Source: Xylocopa sonorina
Lineage: Eukaryota > Arthropoda > Insecta > Hymenoptera > Apidae
Direction of reading: 5' to 3'
Assembly: GCF_050948175.1 (NCBI RefSeq)
Contig: NC_135209.1
Coordinates: 620,001 to 684,000 of the forward strand
Length of the DNA: 64,000 nt
Shown: positions 12,186 to 23,362 of the stretch, in pieces
Position numbering within the stretch: position 1 is the first letter of the stretch
Layout: every line of letters begins with the position of its first letter
Program-made: the position numbers and the translations under genes
The notes under the pieces: generated by a model
Told to the model about the DNA's origin: nothing
What the model saw: the letters and a program-made list of their open reading frames with translations, nothing else
Database searches by the model: none

Positions 12186-13190
12186 ACGTCAGGCGTAGCG
12201 CCTGCCACCCATCAGTCTCTTCGCCGTCTCCAGCATCAATCCCTGCACGCTGGCAACCTACCGTATACGCCTGCAGATCCAGTAACTAGCCGCGATCACA
12301 CGCACACAGGAGCACGCGCTCACTCGCACCTACGAGCACCTCTGTCTCACTTGCGCCAATACGTATCGCTGTTTCGCTCACACAAACGAGCAGCTCTGTT
12401 TCGCTAACACCAAAGAACAACACTGTCTCACTCGCACCTATAGGCATCGCCGTATCGCTTCCACCTACGAATATTCCCGCCTCCCTCGCACAGAGGACTC
12501 CATCCAGATGGAAGAGGCCGCAGCCCGTCATCGCAATGGGGACTGTTCCAGTTCAAGGAACCTACACTTTCAGGACCTACATATTATATTTTAATATTAT
12601 ATCTATGTACTTGTTAAGATTAGATATTAAGACGCACGTGTGCCAACAACACGTGCAGCTAGCCCCATCACGAGCCGCGAGACCCCACTCGCTGAGCCAC
12701 AAGGAGTCGAATCCTCCAGTAACATCTCATATACTCGAAACATTAGCTGCCTCAATGTGGGGATTGGGCTACGCGCTATTATTTCTATTTCATTAGTTTT
12801 AACTTAGAATAACTTTAACTTAGAGTATATTCCATTTATTTGACTGTATCCAGTTTACAAGTTCATTACCATATCTACTAGTTCCCAAATCTACTATATC
12901 TAAATACTATTTCTCGTGTTTAATACAATCCTTAACTTAGACGACCTACACGTGTCTCTTCCATACAACTGGGTAGCTTTCCATCACCACGAAGGAGAAT
13001 AGAACTCAATTTTGCAGAGTTACGATAGAGAGGTCCGCCGCTTTTTCTTCCAAGCATTGTCTCTCAGTACAGAAAAACTTGGTGAATGGGACGTGATTTT
13101 GGTTCACGAAGAGCACGACGTGCGGGTAGGAAGAATTTTCTTCGGTCACTTACGCATGAGTACGTGGGTAACGTATCACGGATCCCCGCA
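12185..13190 (+). repeat. Unclassified dispersed repeat (family X), copy 2
   Basis: Uninterrupted copy. The 27-bp minisatellite lies at about 12310-12490 with roughly six units of the type CTCACTCGCACCTACGAGCA. The downstream blocks CAATGGGGACTGTTCCAG, AGATTAGATATTAAGACGC, CCTCAATGTGGGGA and GTGTCTCTTCCATACAACTG match copy 1 in order. It joins satellite near 13190. The ORFs at 12286-12531 and 12171-12407 arise from the open minisatellite and are not genes. Confidence 0.75.
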
Positions 13191-13645
13191 CGCGTAATCC
13201 CTCACTTCCTTGCTACGGTATAGCGTTTCTAGATGTCTACGTATCGAAGTAATACAGTAAGTAGATATGATATTAAATGCAACGCGTAAAGATAAAATAT
13301 TAAATGCAACGCGTCATGTTTATCTGCTTCTGCACTTCAAAAAATTGTGAATCCTACAGTTCAATACAACGGAACGACGCTTCACAGCGTCTGCGTGTCA
13401 AAACTATAGACCTCTACTGCTCCATGCAATGCGACGTCGCATCTCATTTCAGCGTATAAAAGCAAGTAACCTGTAATCTTCTATGAATACCGCTATGCTT
13501 ATCTGCTTCTACACTTCATAGGAATGTGAATTCTGCAGTTATGTGCTACAGGAAGGGGCTTGATAGTGGCTATCTGCTAAAGCAACGGAGTTCTACTGCT
13601 CCATTCGATACAATGTCGCATCTCATGTTCACGTTTTAAGGTAAA
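13190..13645 (-). repeat. Satellite block, reverse orientation
   Basis: Begins with CACTTCCTTGCTACGG...TAGCGTTTCTAGATGTCTACG, the reverse complement of the 174-bp unit. It continues with reverse 179-bp-type units to about 13645, where the orientation flips. Confidence 0.85.
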
Positions 13646-15125
13646 TAGATAATATCATAATATTAGAAACATATAGCATAAAATGCGCCGCCGCATAGCA
13701 TAGAACAGTAGAAGTTTAATTATTTCACACGCAGACAGGCACAATAGAATTCGCGTTGTTTTGAAATGTAGAAGCAGTCAAGCATAGGACCATGCATAGA
13801 GGATTACAGCTTACTTACTTTGAAATGTTGAATGAACTGTAGAATTCACTTTTTTTGGATGTGTTTAAGCAGATAAGCATAACTCTATTCTCAGAAGATT
13901 ACAACTTACTGACTTCGAAATTTTGAAATTCGATGCACAAACGCATTGCTTGGAGCATCAGAACTCTACTACCTTGTAACGCAGATATTATGAAGCCCTA
14001 TTCTCTTGCATGGAACTGTATGATTCACGTTATTTTGAAGAGTAGAAGCAGATAATCATAATGTTACCAATAGAATATTACAGATTCCTTACTTTGAAAC
14101 GTTGAATTGAGATGTACCACCGCATTGCATGGATAATTCACATATAATAATGTGAACTCCATTGCTTTGGCACGCAAACACTATAAAGCACCATTCCGAT
14201 GCATTGTACTGTAGAATTTACATCCCTGTAAAGTGTACTTAATTTATCCACAGGCGGACAGATTGAGGTTCCATCCTGTCGCATGGAACTATAGATCTCA
14301 CATTCTTTTGAAGTATAGAAGCAGCTAAGCATAATGCTATGTATACAAGATTACAGCTTAGTCAATTTGAAACTTTGGAATGTGGTGCGTTTTCTAAATT
14401 GCATGCAGCATTAGAACTTCATTGCTTTGACGCGCAGGTATTATGAAGCGAATTCTCGTTGCATGGAACAGTAGAATACACATTCCTTTGAAATGTAGAA
14501 GGAGATAGACATAATGCTATGCATAGACTATTGCGAAGGTCTTATTTCGAATCGTTGAAATGAGATGTTACATCTCATTGCATGGAGTATTAGAAATCTA
14601 TTGCATCGGCAGTCAGGCAGTTTGAAGCGCCAACCCGTTGCATGTAATTGTATAATTCACATTCTCTTGAAGTGTAGAAGCAGGTAAGCTTAATGCAATG
14701 CATAGAACATTAGAGTTTATTTACTTTGTAGTGTTAAACTGAGATATGTTATGGCGATGCGTGGAGCATTAGAACTCTTCTCCTTTGATACGTAGTCAGT
14801 GTCAAACTCAAGAACGCTGCATAAAATTGTAGATATCGCATTCTTTAGAACTGTTGAAGCAAGTGAGCATTATGCGATGCACAGAACATTACAGCTTACT
14901 TTGAAACGTTGAAATGAGAAGCGCCATCGCAATGCATGGAGCATTCGATCCATATTGCTTTAAGAGGTAGATCATATGAGGCCCCACGCCGTTATAAGAA
15001 GCTGCAGAATTCATATTCTTTTGAAGTGTAGAAGTAGATATGCGTATGGCTACGCATTAAATATTACAGCTTACTTACGTTCAAGCGATGAAATCAGTTG
15101 TGCTGTCGCATTGTGTTTGAGTACA
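13646..15125 (+). repeat. Satellite block, 179-bp subfamily, forward
   Basis: Eight or so units. The marker CATTCTTTTG and its variants fall at 14301, 14481, 14660 and 14839, giving periods of 180, 179 and 179 bp. This is the cleanest run of the longer subfamily. ORFs here are artefacts of the repeat. Confidence 0.93.
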
Positions 15126-15949
15126 CGTAACGATGAGGCTTATTTTCGGTTGAGCCAACGATGGGTTTAAATCTTCGTCACGATCGTATTCGTCATCGTT
15201 GCAACGTACGCCCTAATACGTGTTACAGTAATAGGGAAGTAGGTAGATACAATTGGAGTTGACTCGGTATCTCAACGATCAACTATTATATTTAACTTAA
15301 AATGAATTGACAGAGATTGAGTGCTTTTCATGTTTTTTGATGTGCCTGAATGTGAATTTCTACTAAACTCTTAATCGATAAAGTCAGAATGTTTTATTGT
15401 AAATTCGTGTGGAGTAGTGATCAAGGGTGCGACCAGCAAGATATATGGTATTTTCAATTTGAAGGATCACTACGAATACTTAATTCTGATATTTATGATG
15501 GTGCGACATCCTGTTGCTTTACGAGTTTATTACTGCTACGTGTCGGTTAGGGTTATTGCAGGATTTATGAAATGAAGTGTCTGGTAATCAGATGCTTCGT
15601 TGAGTGAAGTATGACAAGTGGCTAAATAAGGATAAACGGTTTAATTATTATAGCATGAGAAGTATGTCTTCCGCAAGACATCCTCTCTCCGTTGAAAGGC
15701 TAGTGAGCAACTAAATGAATATGTGATGTAATAAGAGGTAATAGTGTTTGGATGTGTGATCGTGTGCTTACGTGCTTACTGTTACTTTGGTCTTCGGATG
15801 AGTTGCAGAAACCGTCCTAACGGTGACTGCGCGCTTGATGCTGTTAAAACTGGGATAGATTTAGATCACTCGCCCTAGTGGCCATTGCATGGACAGCGTG
15901 CTATTTTCTCTAAGGAGGACGATCGTTCCCTCCGTAATCCGATGATTAC
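15126..15949. other. Non-coding stretch flanking the BEL element; possible 3' LTR
   Basis: No coding region or satellite seen. It sits where the downstream LTR of the minus-strand BEL/Pao element should be, between the end of its integrase and the satellite. The partner LTR is lost beyond 18758, so terminal boundaries cannot be confirmed from sequence alone. Confidence 0.35.
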
Positions 15950-17045
15950 ACACTGTTCATTTGATGCGGCTAATGGGCTCGTTTAAATATTCGCGATGCC
16001 AACGAGTCCAAAAGCGTTATCGCACCTTTCGAACATGTTGTCAACTAGATAAACGATTGGATTGCGTGTCTTCATATAGTTGTGTTTGAGTAGAATCGTG
16101 AGAGCATCGCCAATTAGGAAATGTCCAGGGGTGAGGACTAACAGGTCATTTGGATCTGAGGAAATTGGAGTGAGTGGGCGGGAATTAAGGATAGCTCCGA
16201 TTTGGGTTATAAGGGTTGTAAATTTCTCTATTGCGAACAGCTCAGCTTTTGCAACGCTCGTTAAATGGCGCTTAAACGGTTTTACTCCAGCCTCCCAGAG
16301 GCTTCCAAAATGCGGTGCCTTTGGTGGGATAAAGTGTCAGTTGATTGATTGATTTGATAAAAATTACGTGACTTCTTTGTGGTGTTCTTCTGAAAGTAGT
16401 AACTCCTTAATCTTTTGAAACTAATTATTTGCTCCGACGAAGTTTGTTTGAGATATTGTCAGAGTATAGATTTATGCGTAATCCCCGTCTTGCGATGAAT
16501 ATTTGTAGAGCAGCGATGAAAGCCTCACTAGTGAGGTCGTGGACATTTTCGAGATGAACAGCCTTTACTGCCAGGCAGACGAAAACAACCACATAGTTCT
16601 TTTTTCTTCTATAATTATGGTATTGCCGCTCTTTAATGAAAAAGGGTCCACAATAATCGATGCCTACATTAGTGAAGAATCGAGATTGGGTAATGCGTTC
16701 TTTCGGTAGATTGCCCATACAGTAATTGACTGCTGGTGGGTTGGCGCGGCAGTAAAGATCACAACCCCGTACTGTTTTCCAGACTTGGCTTTGGCTGTCA
16801 ATGGGTCAATGTTTTCAACTTATGCTGTATAATGTTGTTTGGTTTCCAGCGTGTAAATATGTGAGATGTTCGTTTATAATAATAAGTATAGTTACATGAG
16901 TTTTCAGTAGAATCATTGGGAGTTTCTGGGAGAATGGTAGTGGTGAATGTGTCAATCGACCACCCTCTCGCAGGATTCCATCTTCGTAAAGGAATGCATT
17001 CAATCTTGTCAACTTACCTTGATTTGGTCGTGCCTCTTGTTTCAC
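15950..17045 (-). pseudogene. BEL/Pao integrase remnant
   Basis: 17045-16815 contains GILREGGRL and a His-x-x-Tyr-Leu-His-Ala-Gly zinc region. 16718-16425 contains FFTNVGIDYCGPF (first catalytic Asp), KAVHLENVHDLTSEAFIAAL and the IYSDN-like LYSDN box (second Asp). After a break near 16425 the frame resumes with KAPHFGSLWEAGVK (the catalytic Glu region) and RPLTPISSDPNDL, LTPGHFLIGDAL to about 16080. All key regions are visible but spread over several frames. Confidence 0.88.
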
Positions 17046-17674
17046 AGGAATGCCAATCCGTCGGTGAAGTGTATATTCTGTACTGTTCTTTTGATAACCT
17101 TTTTGGAGGGATTGAGTTCAGCTACCGTTAAAACTCCTTTCTCGGTGAGAATTTTCTGCTGTCGAACCTGTGATCGTGACAAACCTGTCGAGACGTGTCG
17201 CCAGTCGTCGATGGTCGTTCCTGCTTGTATTTCCGATACGCGATTTTTTACGAATGTTTTTAGGGTGTGTGACGATCTTTTGAGCCAATGTAGAATGATG
17301 GTGGAATCCGTCCATAAAACCGTATGATTGCAATCTAGCTGTAAAGCCTGGCGAGTCCAGATGATTAACGACGTAAGCAGTAGTGTTCCGCACATTTCGA
17401 GTCGTGGAGTCGATTGGGTCTTTAGGGTTGCCACTTTTGATTTCGCTATAAGTTCTGCCTCTATATGCCCTTGCTTATCGACAGATCATAGGCAGATGCA
17501 ATGTCCATAGGCCCTCTCGCTGGCGTCACAGAATCCATGAAACCCTATGTTTTCTGTCTTATTGATAATAGTCTTTCGCTCGAATTGAAAGTTGCCCAAG
17601 AGTGTTAGTTGAGCGGAGTACCTTATCCCCTTGGTACGAATGGCCATCAGTAGTGATTCGTCCCAATCCAACAT
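17042..17674 (-). pseudogene. BEL/Pao RNase H remnant
   Basis: 17674-17486 encodes the BEL-type GFHGFCDASERAYG box, and 17434-17042 continues with TPRLEMCG, WTDSTI and LHWLKRSSHTLKTFV. These are the acidic and following motifs of the aspartate RNase H that follows RT in BEL polyproteins. A frameshift separates the two pieces. The Arg-His-Val-Ser-Thr-Gly stretch near residue 80 of the second piece corresponds to the usual WRHVPT region. Confidence 0.88.
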
Positions 17675-17699
17675 CGGGGTCCAAATATTCTGGAGCCGA

Positions 17700-18748
17700 T
17701 TCTAGGCCACGATTATAACTGGACCAAGGAGGTCTAATGGGTCGTATATTTTTGCGATTTCAGAACTGATCGAGCGTTTGGTAATGCACGCTAGGGATGA
17801 TTTTGGTTTTACTGTATATCCAATGAAGTCATATGCGGAATTCCAAGATACGCCGAGAGTTTTGATGAGTGATGACTCGCCAAGATGGAGTCATCTATTG
17901 ATATCTTGTTCGGGAAGGTCCTACAATAAGGAGCTGTAATTTGCCGCCCATTGTCAGACCTTTAATCCAGTGGTTCATAGCAGTTCGGATAGTTCTTCTT
18001 GCAATGTAATAGTCTCTTTTGCAGTTGATGCTCCGGTTAGTACGTCATCAACGTAAAAATCGCACCATAAGATGTTAGATGCGTTGAGAAATCTGTGTTC
18101 TTCGTCATTAGCTAATTATGTCAGGCAAAGCGTGGCCAAGAAAGGTACAGCTGAAAGCCCCAAGGTAACCGTATATAATTGGTATGTCTGAATTTGCCCG
18201 GTAGCATTCAGCCATAGAATGCGTTGGTATTTGTGATCAGCTGGACGCACTATAAACTGCCTGAACATTTTTTTTATATCACCTGTGATAACATATTTAT
18301 ATGTTATGAGGGATACTCCTATTGTTGTGTCAGCGGTGCCATCAAATACCAACTTGGTTGTTTGGCTGTTGACTTTTTTGACCCCATGATGAGGCAAATA
18401 ATATCCCTCGTTCACGTCTTGGTTGGTGTCGATCTCTGATACGTGTCCAAGATCAAGGTACTCTTGTCTGACTGCGTGGTACTCCCTTCTTAAAGTTGTA
18501 TTGCGCTCCAGTTTCTCTTCCAGTGCTATGAACAATTTTAAATTTTTAGATCTGGATTCGCCGAGTCGTGGTACTTGGCCGTTGAATGCGAGTGTTACAA
18601 TGTACGTGTCGTCCGCGTTTCGCCTAGTATGTCGTCCGTAATGCGTCTCGCAGGCTCTCACCGATTCGGAGAGACGTTGGATTCTGGGTAATTCCTCAAT
18701 CTCCCAAAATTGTATGATGTCGGCTGGTAATGTGGTAGTTGATAACAT
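17700..18748 (-). pseudogene. BEL/Pao reverse transcriptase remnant
   Basis: The 210-codon open part (18748-18116) starts with the BEL signature FWEIEELP, followed by an ACETHY-type motif and the RT palm entry LVFDGTA and GDIKKMFRQ. The catalytic box YVDD lies at 18054-18043, just past a stop, in a segment reading FYVDDVLTGAS. Downstream codons to about 17700 carry further stops. The enzyme would have copied element RNA into DNA in cytoplasmic particles. The open part begins at the element break, so its first methionine is not a true start. Confidence 0.88.
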
Positions 18749-18758
18749 AGTAATTAAG

Positions 18759-18822
18759 CTACAAAAAGGAAAAGAGCTAGAAAGACTTTGGAACCGAACG
18801 TCTTCCTAAATCACCTTCTACA
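18759..18822 (+). repeat. Gypsy 5' LTR remnant and adjacent primer-binding-like site
   Basis: 64 bp align with 26225-26288 at the 3' end of the element, sharing the block CGAACGTCTTC and ending in CA. Just downstream, GGAAGTGGGATT (18829-18840) resembles the complement of an insect tRNA-Leu 3' region used as primer by some gypsy elements. The tRNA assignment is tentative. Confidence 0.65.
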
Positions 18823-19032
18823 GATATTGGAAGTGGGATTGCGACAAAATTTTGGATAGTGCGTGAAATTTTGAGATTTAGTTCGCCACTATCAACTTTT
18901 GAACTTGCGAATTAATACGTTTTGATTCGTGCGAATTTTAGTGTCGTTTGACGGTGGAGTTAACATGGAAGTGACGTTCTATTTAGTGAACTATGTTTAG
19001 TCGTGTTCGTGAAGTAGCTTCTCCAATTCATC

Positions 19033-19911
19033 ATGGTGGGTAACAGGAAAGACTTGTGCGATTTGACAATGGTTGAGCTAAAAGATCTTTTAAGAGCCAG
19101 AGACTTGTCTGTGACTGACAGTAAGAATGAGCTGACTAATCGTTTAATAACGTCCGATTCAGGTATCGTACCTGCCATCCAAGAGCAATTCGCTGAAGAG
19201 CATGCCATGGACATGTCGAGTCCGAATCCCACGGGCGCCAGACGTTTAGGGCGAGACAGCTCACCTACACCCAAATCAGGTACTTCGCTCATGGACAGGA
19301 AGGTGGAAATCCTTCGACGTGAACGCGATCTGTTGCAGCGCGAATTAGAACTGTTAAGATGGGAAAGAGCATTATCAACGACACCGCAGTTGGTCGAAAG
19401 TAATGCCAGCGTCAAGTCTACCACCAGTAATCGTACGATTGCATACTTGTTGAATGAATTTTCGGGAGCGGAAAACACGTTTAAAATTTGGAAACAACAA
19501 GTAGAACGTTTAAAAATTATGTAGCACCTACATGATTATCAGCTTACGACTTCGTGGTAAAGCCCTAAAATGGTTCCACTTAAAACCAAGTCTGATGGAA
19601 TTATCGGCATCAGCGCTATTGAATGAAATTAGAAAAATGTTGACAGATGGCAGATGGAGGAATCATTTGCGGATTACTACCACGACAAAATTTGCTTAGC
19701 TAACAGAATTTCTATCGATCAGGAAGAATTAGTCGACCTTCTAATTGACGGAGTTCCAGAGCCTCGATTAATGGACCAGGTCCGCATGCAGCGGTTGAAA
19801 ACGGCCGATGAATTACTCGCGGCGTTTAGCAAACTGTCATTCAGAAACGAAGGGGAAGCCAGGGAGCCCAAAAATTCGACCGTAGCGGAGAAAGTAACCA
19901 AGGATGGTTAG
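19033..19911 (+). pseudogene. Gypsy gag with N-terminal SAP domain
   Basis: 19033-19524 begins with a SAP-type helix-hairpin-helix: LTMVELKDLLRARDL, then GELTNRL-like text at residues 12-38. A charged coiled coil follows (about residues 92-118, heptads of E, R, L) and then the start of the capsid-like domain (IAYLLNEFSGAENTFKIWKQQ). A stop at 19522 and a frameshift break the capsid. It resumes at 19654-19911 with ADYYHDK and a DLLIDGVPEPRLMDQV motif, as in retrotransposon gag proteins. SAP domains bind AT-rich DNA; in gag this may affect targeting or nuclear retention, which is inference. Confidence 0.85.
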
Positions 19912-20351
19912 CAAGAAGAAAGGATTCGTTGCTTTAATTGCAACGAGATGGGGCATTCTGCCGGAGACAGAAACGGGATTGGGGTTCCTTTTTCACGAGT
20001 AAAGAGAAAACGCACCGGGCACAGGACTGTCCGCAGAGACCTTCGACATCGCAGGTACAACGACCACGACGAGCATCAACATCCGTAGCAGCCTCGACTC
20101 CGACGCGAGGCACCACGACGACAAACCTGGTTCAACCGAATGCAGAGGCACCCTATTTGACGACAATATCCTGCACAGTCCAGGACAGTTGTGAGATGGT
20201 AAAAAATTTAGCTGTGACAGCAATTCTGGACTCGGGATCGCTCATTAGTAGTACCCGACTCAACAATAGCCTACGCCGCATTGTTAGACCAAGATTTTAT
20301 TCGTTCACCGACAATCTCGGTAATATTCGGGGAACAGTTGGTAGAGGTTAG
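19912..20351 (+). pseudogene. Gypsy zinc knuckle and protease remnant
   Basis: After the gag stop, codons reading CFNCNEMGHSAG show a nucleocapsid knuckle whose later Cys is displaced by a frameshift. 19938-20351 then gives AQDCPQRP (a second knuckle end) and the retropepsin active-site region AILDSGSLIS at about 20222-20250, where DSG is the catalytic triad motif. The frame ends at 20349-20351 before the normal join to RT. Confidence 0.8.
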
Positions 20352-21307
20352 AGTAAAAGAAAATGAGAGCCGCGACTCAGGATGGAAACTGCTATTAGAC
20401 AAATACTACAAATAGAATATCTGGAAAATCCAACTTCTGAGAAATACGAACTGCAGATTGATCCTTAAGTAGACAGCGATGATGCCAATACAATAAAGTA
20501 AATGTATCAAAATAGCTGCATTTAAATAAACAGGGAAGGGCACAGTCCATGTTCAATCGGAGCCGTAATTGCATTAAAAACGGATAAGCCATTTAGTTTT
20601 AGACCACGGAGATTAGCTTTTTCGGTCAATGAAAAATTTCGGGCACTTTTAGATGATTTGTTGAAGGAGGGTATCATCTGACCGTGTAACTCGCCATGTG
20701 CCAGCACAATAGCGCAATTTGCGTAGATTATCGCGAGATAAATAAAAATACAATTAGAGATAATTTTTCGATACCACTAATCGATGACTATTTAGATCAG
20801 CTTAGAGATAATTTATATTTTTTAAAATTAGATCTAAAAAGCGGATTTCACCACGTGAATGTCTCGGAATCATCTATTAATTACACGTCATTTACAACAC
20901 CTTTATGACAGTATGAATTCCAGAAGATGCCATTTAGCTTAACCAACGGACCCCGTAATTTCCAAAGATACCTGAACGAAATTTTCAATGGCTTAATAAC
21001 ACAGAACAAAATTTTATTGTACCTTGATGACATTATAACAGCAACAGAAACCGTTGACGAACATCAGGATATTTTGAAAGAGGTATTTAGACTAGCAAAC
21101 CAGCATAATTTGCAGTTTAGAATAGATAAATGTTCGTTTTTATTCCGACAAATTGTTTATTTAGGATACTCAATTAGTAATAACGGCATATCACCAGCAA
21201 AGGAAAACATCGATTCCATTGCAGATTACCTGGTTCCTAAAAACACTAAAGATGTGCAACGCTTTATAGGTTTAGGAAATTATTTCCGGCAATTTATTAA
21301 GGATTAA
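20352..21307 (+). pseudogene. Gypsy reverse transcriptase remnant
   Basis: 20352-20700 is degenerate linker and RT entry with stops. 20696-20908 reads VDYREINKNT and LKLDLKSGFHHV (the first catalytic Asp box). A stop follows at 20906-20908. 20927-21307 reads MPFSLTNGPRNFQRY, then ILLYLDDIIT with the YLDD catalytic box, CSFLFRQIVYLGY and the thumb QRFIGLGNYFRQFI. The catalytic residues are preserved although the frame is broken. Confidence 0.92.
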
Positions 21308-21491
21308 TCAATTACCGCGAGACCAAGATGTGATATCCTAAGAAAGAATACCGTTTCTCGTTTGGGGCCAGAGGAGAACCAGGCATTCGTCGCGTTAAAA
21401 CAATGTTTGACAAAGGATCCGGTGTTAGCTATTTATTCGCCGAAGTTGGAAGCACAACTGCATTGTGATACGAGTAATAGTGGATTCAGTG
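21308..21491 (+). pseudogene. Gypsy RNase H, upstream half
   Basis: 21362-21491 encodes AFVALKQCLTKDPVLAIYSP and LHCDTSNSGF, the connection and first RNase H acidic motif of Ty3/gypsy elements. The reading is cut at 21491 by an inserted DNA transposon and resumes at 24013. A few codons normally found between GF and QKQ are absent on both sides of the junction. Confidence 0.85.
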
Positions 21492-22143
21492 AAAGGACCC
21501 TATTCAAAAACCATATGTTTTCGCCCCCAATTGATTTTGTTTAAACTTTGCATATTTGTAGATCTATATGTGTCTCATCAATTGCCAGAGTCTCTATCTG
21601 TCGGGCCTTTTAATAAGAGAGGGGGAGGGAGTCAAAGTACGCATTTGGCGAAATCTTTCGGAGGCTATAACTTTTGATTAAAAAAAGATATCGACTTGAA
21701 TTTTGCATCAAAAAATCACAAAAAAATTAAGCTTTCGAATGCTGTATAATTTTTTCTTTTTTCGGAATTTTTAAGTCACTTTTTATGCTTTTTTCTTGTT
21801 TTCGGGTTAGTGAAAAATTGCGAAAAATTGCTATTCCCAAAATAGGTATCCCTAGATTTTAACAAAAAACTCAGTATAGGAAGCTCATTTTATGCTCTTT
21901 AAGTGGTATAAATCTTACCCTGGGGAAACTTTTTGTTTAAAAGTTATAACATAATATTCGTGTCGATGCGCAAGCTGTGGACGCGAAATTCGAGCAAAGC
22001 AAATGCTTTTCTTAACATATTGTGACTTATTATTAAAATTATTATCATCGGAAATTGATATTATTATTGTACTAGGAAGAATTCGTTTTTAAAAAATACT
22101 TTTTAATTTAATGTTATTTACATTATTCTTCTTTTTTTGGATG
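21492..22143 (+). repeat. Long terminal inverted repeat, left
   Basis: Pairs with 23360-24012 in reverse complement from the tip (AAAGGACCC) to the inner GGATG. One visible difference is within the A/T run near 21722-21730 (one base). AT-rich with several A and T homopolymers; no coding text recognised, so promoter and transposase-binding functions are assumed to reside here. Confidence 0.95.
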
Positions 22144-22161
22144 TCCTTTTTCTTTTGTATG

Positions 22162-23362
22162 TTATTCATCTTCATCTTCTGTATCTTCCGATGTTGGTCT
22201 TATATGAGGAAAATGTATGTTTAAAAAATTAGCTGGTGCTGATAGATCACTATATCGTCCAAATCCCAGGTACCATATTATTACTAACACATGAGCACAG
22301 CAACCAACAGTCCTCGCTCCGTTTCTACACTGGCAGTAATAACTTCTGACAGACGTAATTGTGGGCTGTGCGATATCAATTAAAATGAATATCGAATAAA
22401 GCTTCTGAGCACAGTGTCGTGATTGCAATTTAGCTTTTATGAACAATGGTGTCTGAATATCGAATCCATATTTGCTGAAGTCTGGAAGATAGCTTTCCTT
22501 GCTGATAAAAAATTGGTACTTTCCAGAAAGCAAGTGATCCGCTATATACGACTTTGCAAGTGATAATTGATATGATCCCGTGAACGATTTTAAGCACTTT
22601 AATGTCCAGGCTGGGAAGTTTTCATAATGTTCCAATGTCATGTTTTCAAAGTTTTTTATTTCTTTTACAAGACCATCGCATTCTACAATTTGCTGCATTA
22701 TATTTGGTTTGTTTAGGTCTTTTAATAAAGTTGAAGCCACTTCTGGATCATCATTATCACTATATATTCGTTTAAAGTATGCGTTGTGAAGAGCACTTGC
22801 AATTTTAAAATCTTCATACAATTTTGGGACACATTCTGAAGCTATAGCTGGTTTGAAATATTTAAATCTTTTAAGTGAGCTATTTACACTTTCTACTACC
22901 CATCTTTGTTTGGTGCATACTCGACTTTCGTTTGCTTCAGAGGTTGATAGTTGTTTAACTCCTTTTTTTAGCAGGGCAGGAATGACGACTTTGTAATTAT
23001 TTTATAGTATTTCATTTTTTACGTAGGAAAAGCCTCTGTCAAGAATGAAGATATCACCAGGTTTGAAAAAGTTCTTAAACCAGTCGGTATTCATAATAAA
23101 TCTAAAGATATCTGCATCAGATACTGTTGCTGCTCACAATTTATTTGGACCAAAAACATCCAATATATAACTATTCGTAGTTATTGCCAGCATCGGTTTT
23201 AAAAAATTCTTTTTTTTTTTTACCACTATACGTCACTCTTTGGAAGCGATAATTCGTACTTTTATGCAAATAAACATAAGTACCATCCCATATGGTGATT
23301 ATTGCATCATCATCTTCATTAATATTATTTATGCGACGAGAAATTGCCAAAAAAAAGTACAT
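22162..23362 (-). pseudogene. DDE transposase with C-terminal SWIM zinc finger
   Basis: Reads from 23362 down to 22162. First catalytic Asp: IWDGTYVYLHKSTNYRFQ (codon 23287-23285). After a frameshift, probably in the T-run near 23208-23220, the second Asp lies in GDIFILDRGF (codon 23040-23038). The Glu lies in RWVVESVN (codon 22893-22891). An in-frame TAA at 23004-23002 separates the second Asp from the Glu. The last 219 codons (22821-22162) are open and end with a SWIM-type finger, CQCRNGARTVGCCAH, and an acidic tail. No DNA-binding domain precedes the catalytic core, so the amino terminus is missing. All three acidic residues survive; the defects are one frameshift and one stop. Confidence 0.85.

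Larger units (their letters stand above)
15950..18758 (-). mobile_element. BEL/Pao LTR retrotransposon fragment (RT-RNase H-integrase)
   Basis: A minus-strand pol region in BEL/Pao order: reverse transcriptase (18748-17700), RNase H (17674-17042), integrase zinc region (17045-16815) and integrase core with the carboxy-terminal part (16718-15950). Gag, protease and the 5' LTR are missing because the element is cut at 18758, where the LTR remnant of a plus-strand gypsy element begins. Several stops and frameshifts make it non-functional. Confidence 0.88.

Noticed and set aside
12171..12531. Overlapping ORFs with repeated SET/GAS peptides
   Set aside because: Produced by a 27-bp minisatellite whose length keeps all frames open. 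Boundaries are not conserved among the three copies.
18960..19478. 172-codon minus-strand ORF
   Set aside because: Antisense of the SAP-domain gag; Ser/Leu-rich composition fits a shadow.
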